Positions 4,498-6,521 of a stretch of DNA of 6,521 nt are shown in pieces. The notes under the pieces were generated by a model. That model did no database searches. It worked only from the letters and a program-made list of their open reading frames with translations, and was not told the DNA's origin. The stretch lies in contig JAJYQH010000053.1 of the NCBI GenBank assembly GCA_021794705.1, positions 1-6,521 of the forward strand, in the 5' to 3' direction. Within the stretch, counting starts at the first letter, position 1, and each line of letters begins with the position of its first letter. The DNA comes from Actinomycetes bacterium. Its GTDB lineage: Bacteria > Actinomycetota > Actinomycetes > Propionibacteriales > Propionibacteriaceae. The translations under genes and the position numbers were made by a program.

Positions 4498-5622
4498 ATG
4501 GGCTCACGGCATCCCGGCTGGACCGCCGACCCGCGCGACCTGCTGCGGGCCGGGCCGGGCTTCACCCTCGAGGATGTCGACCGCGGCGGCACTCCGGGGT
4601 TCCGCGGCCGCAAGTCGGACGCCGAGCGGTTCGGCCGCGACCGGGGCAGGCTGCTCTCCGAGCTGCAGGAGCGGCTGTTCGCGGAGGGGCGCACCGGCGG
4701 CACGCGCTCGGTGCTGTGCGTCGTCCAAGGGCTCGACACGGCAGGCAAGGGCGGAGTCACCCGCCACGTCATGTCGATGGTCGATCCCCAGGGGGTCGCG
4801 TTGCACTCGTTCGGGCCGCCGAGCGAGGAGGAACTGCGCCACGACTTCCTCTGGCGCATCCGCAACGCGCTGCCCCGGCCGGGGCTGATCGGCGTCTTCG
4901 ACCGCAGCCATTACGAGGACGTCCTGGTGGTGCGGGTGAAGCACCTCGTGCCCGACGACGAGTGGGAGTCCCGCTACGACCAGATCAACCACTTCGAGAA
5001 GGAACTCGTCGACTCCGGGACGGTGCTGCTCAAGTTCGCGCTCATGGTGTCGCACGACGAGCAGGGCATCCGGTTGATGGAACGCCTCGACCGGCCCGAC
5101 AAGCGCTGGAAGTTCAACCCGAGCGACCTGGAGACGCGGGCGCAGTGGGCCGACTACCAGGCGGCCTACCAGGCGGTGTTCGAGCGCACCTCGACCGACT
5201 GGGCCCCGTGGTACGTCATCCCGTCCGACCACAAGTGGTACTCCCGGGTCGCGATCACCGAGATCGTCACCCAGACGCTGGTCGACATGAACCCGGGCTG
5301 GCCCGAACCCGACTGGAACCCCTTCGAGATGCGTGACCGGCTCGCCGAGCTCATGAGCTCACGAGCACTCACCGAGTCCCTCGCCGACACCACCAGGACC
5401 GTGGCCAAGGCGGTCGCCGCCGACGCGAAGGTGCAGCGGGAGGAGATCGAGGTCTCGCTCGACGACGTCGACTCGGAGGACGCCGCCGCCCGCGCGGACG
5501 AGCGCGCGGCGCTCGCGGAGGTGACCGCGCAGCGGGCCGCCTACGTCGCCGAAGCGATCCGGACCAAGCAACAGAAGCAGCGGCTGGTCACCGCCGCGAA
5601 GGCTCGCGAGACGCTGCGCTGA
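4498..5622 (+). CDS. ppk2: Polyphosphate kinase 2 family protein (polyphosphate:nucleotide phosphotransferase, class III-like)
   Basis: A 374-residue cytosolic kinase of the PPK2 family, which uses polyphosphate to phosphorylate nucleotides (AMP and/or ADP in class III) or runs in reverse. Walker A is GLDTAGKGG at 78-86, with K84 and D80. The Walker B-type block is FDRSHYEDVLVVRV at 134-147, where many relatives have Asn at the D135 position. Further family blocks are FGPPSEEELRHDFLWR (105-120), FEKELVDSGTVLLKF (166-180), DKRWKFNPSDLE (201-212) and APWYVIPSDHKWY (236-248). The family core ends near residue 283. Residues about 290-374 form an extra Ala/Glu/Lys-rich, probably helical tail. AGGAGG at 4488-4493 supports the ATG. 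It is divergent from nei and appears to be transcribed alone. AMP versus ADP preference cannot be read from sequence here. Confidence 0.9.
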   Translation: MGSRHPGWTADPRDLLRAGPGFTLEDVDRGGTPGFRGRKSDAERFGRDRGRLLSELQERLFAEGRTGGTRSVLCVVQGLDTAGKGGVTRHVMSMVDPQGVALHSFGPPSEEELRHDFLWRIRNALPRPGLIGVFDRSHYEDVLVVRVKHLVPDDEWESRYDQINHFEKELVDSGTVLLKFALMVSHDEQGIRLMERLDRPDKRWKFNPSDLETRAQWADYQAAYQAVFERTSTDWAPWYVIPSDHKWYSRVAITEIVTQTLVDMNPGWPEPDWNPFEMRDRLAELMSSRALTESLADTTRTVAKAVAADAKVQREEIEVSLDDVDSEDAAARADERAALAEVTAQRAAYVAEAIRTKQQKQRLVTAAKARETLR

Positions 5623-5651
5623 CCAGCCGATGCGCCGCGTCCGCAGCCCTC

Positions 5652-5670
5652 GCCCGGGTCTCGACCGGGC
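5652..5670 (+). terminator. Possible terminator hairpin after ppk2
   Basis: GCCCGG (5652-5657) and CCGGGC (5665-5670) form a 6-pair GC stem with a 7-base loop, 29 bases after the ppk2 stop. No T-tract follows. An alternative inner fold, GGTC-TC-GACC (5657-5666), uses the same bases. The support is modest. Confidence 0.35.
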
Positions 5671-5718
5671 CCCGGGATTCCTCGAGTCTCAAGTGAAGGT
5701 TGATGCGCTATCCCGCCG

Positions 5719-5731
5719 AATCGGCCCGATT
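5719..5731. promoter_or_regulatory. 13-base palindrome, possible operator
   Basis: AATCGG-C-CCGATT is a perfect palindrome ending 13 bases before the putative -35 of the downstream secreted-protein gene. It sits in a locally AT-richer stretch (about 5690-5750). Its position fits an activator site; the binding protein is unknown. Confidence 0.4.
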
Positions 5732-5744
5732 TCCGTATTTGCCC

Positions 5745-5775
5745 TTGATCAAGCGGTTGCAGCGATGCCTACCAT
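5745..5775 (+). promoter_or_regulatory. Candidate promoter TTGATC-N19-TACCAT for the secreted coiled-coil gene
   Basis: TTGATC (5745-5750) and TACCAT (5770-5775) resemble primary-sigma -35 and -10 elements, with a slightly long 19-base spacer. The predicted start near 5782 gives a leader of about 58 bases. I find no c-di-AMP (ydaO) riboswitch signature, which often precedes actinobacterial cell-wall hydrolase genes. Confidence 0.5.
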
Positions 5776-5839
5776 GCGCCGGCAGTGCCGCAGAGTGCGT
5801 TGAAGCCTTTGCGGTGGTTCAGGACCCGAAAGGATCGGC

Positions 5840-6521
5840 ATGCGCACAGCTCTCACCGGAGGCGAGTCCTCGCCCCGTTCGGCCCTGCGCGCGGTGGGAC
5901 GCGGGGTGGGCGCCACCGCGGTGGCGGTGACCCTGGCGCTGATGACCGCGGCCCCTTCCTCGGCCGATGCGCTGACCGACCGTCAGCGGCAGCTCGCCGC
6001 CGCGATCGCCGTCTCCAACACCGCCCTCACCCAGGCCTCGGCCCAGGTGGACGCCGACACCCAGAAGCTGGCCGAGTCTGAGGCCACCCTCAAGGCCCAG
6101 CAGCAGCTGCTGGCCCAGGCGGTCTCGGCGCGCGACGCCGCCGCCCAGCGTGACCAGGAGATGGCCGCCGCCCTGCAGGCCGCCGAGCAGCAACTGACCG
6201 CCGCCAAGGCCGCGGTGACGATCGGCGAGCAGCACCTCGCCGCCCAGCGCCGGCTGGTCGCCCTGAGCCTCAACCAGAACACCCAGCAGAACAGCCAGCT
6301 GCAGCAGCTCGCCGTGTTCACGACGAACATCGGCGTCGGTGACATCAACAACCGGATCCAGTGGGCCACCGAGGCGCTCACCGAGACCCAGCGCAAGCAA
6401 CTCGTCCTCACCCAGCTCCAGCAGCAGCTGGTCGCCGCCCAGGCCGCGCAGACCACCGCCACCGACGCCGTGGAGCAGAAGCGCCAGGCCGCCAGCGCCC
6501 AGTTGGCCGTCACCCAGACGC
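5840..6521 (+). CDS. Secreted coiled-coil protein, N-terminal part, likely a cell-wall hydrolase (EnvC/M23 or NlpC/P60 type); 3' end outside window
   Basis: The frame is open from ATG 5840 to the window edge (227 codons seen). AAAGGA at 5829-5834 is the ribosome binding site. The first 44 residues are a signal peptide: arginines at 13, 17 and 21, a hydrophobic run about 23-38, and cleavage probably after A42 or A44 (SSADA). From about 46 to 150 there is a Gln/Ala-rich heptad-like coiled coil starting TDRQRQLAAAI. A short linker follows (IGVGDINNRIQWATEAL, 165-181), then more coiled coil to the edge. A long coiled coil, a D.nnRi-type linker and a second coiled coil is the usual N-terminal half of actinobacterial secreted peptidoglycan hydrolases or their activators. 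The catalytic domain, if any, is not in the window, so its type is inferred. The visible part has no cysteine. It is not part of the ppk2 unit. Confidence 0.75.
   Translation, partial: MRTALTGGESSPRSALRAVGRGVGATAVAVTLALMTAAPSSADALTDRQRQLAAAIAVSNTALTQASAQVDADTQKLAESEATLKAQQQLLAQAVSARDAAAQRDQEMAAALQAAEQQLTAAKAAVTIGEQHLAAQRRLVALSLNQNTQQNSQLQQLAVFTTNIGVGDINNRIQWATEALTETQRKQLVLTQLQQQLVAAQAAQTTATDAVEQKRQAASAQLAVTQT

Noticed and set aside
4389..4865. N-terminal extension of nei on the minus strand across the ppk2 start
   Set aside because: Fpg/Nei enzymes need proline immediately after the initiator Met; MPEGD at 4388 is the start. The upstream frame is antisense to ppk2.
3939..5336. Long plus-strand frame of 465 codons spanning nei and ppk2
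   Set aside because: It is antisense to nei and out of frame with ppk2, with low-complexity Arg/Gly/Pro composition and no recognisable domain.
5700..5930. Short plus-strand frame of 76 codons before the secreted gene
   Set aside because: It runs through the promoter region and into the secreted gene out of frame, has no clear ribosome binding site and no recognisable domain.
5819..6513. Minus-strand frames opposite the secreted coiled-coil gene
   Set aside because: Leu/Gly- and Ser/Ala-rich shadows of the CAG/GCC-rich coding strand; the plus strand has the signal peptide, ribosome binding site and coiled-coil pattern.

Overview
The window reads as chromosomal DNA from a high-GC actinobacterium (Actinomycetota). 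Codon third positions are almost all G or C. The Zur-type regulator, the Nei2-type glycosylase (N-terminus MPEGD) and the class III-like PPK2 all look like actinobacterial family members, and a leaderless-style start is possible at nei. Genus cannot be fixed from this sequence. I see no phage, transposase, tRNA, rRNA or CRISPR, and no gene-free stretch exceeds about 220 bases.

Layout, left to right. (1) 1-526, plus strand: the last 41 codons of a membrane protein, probably the permease of a zinc ABC transporter, overlap by TGATG with a complete zur gene. (2) 527-714: a 188-base leader rich in mutually exclusive base-pairing options, ahead of fdhA (715-1929), a glutathione-independent, zinc- and NAD-dependent formaldehyde dehydrogenase. 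(3) 1930-2038: two strong hairpins between the convergent fdhA and metZ. (4) 2027-3366, minus strand: a two-gene unit of a 59-residue DUF1737 protein followed, with a GTGA overlap, by metZ (O-succinylhomoserine sulfhydrylase). (5) 3367-3587: upstream region of that unit, holding two tandem copies of a 56-base near-palindromic repeat. (6) 3588-4388, minus strand: a Nei/Fpg family DNA glycosylase. (7) 4389-4497: a short divergent promoter region with a GTGACA-N11-TGTCAC inverted repeat. (8) 4498-5622, plus strand: a polyphosphate kinase 2 family enzyme with a charged C-terminal extension. (9) 5623-5839: a promoter region with a 13-base palindrome, a TTGATC/TACCAT promoter candidate and a ribosome binding site. 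(10) 5840-6521, plus strand: the start of a secreted, cysteine-free, coiled-coil protein that runs off the right edge, probably the N-terminal part of a cell-wall hydrolase.

The genes are mostly housekeeping: zinc homeostasis, formaldehyde detoxification, methionine synthesis by direct sulfhydrylation, oxidised-base repair, polyphosphate-driven nucleotide phosphorylation and envelope maintenance. They do not form one pathway. I do not see a clear new multi-gene system. The parts most worth a second look are non-coding: the fdhA leader and the tandem palindromic repeats at 3453-3570.
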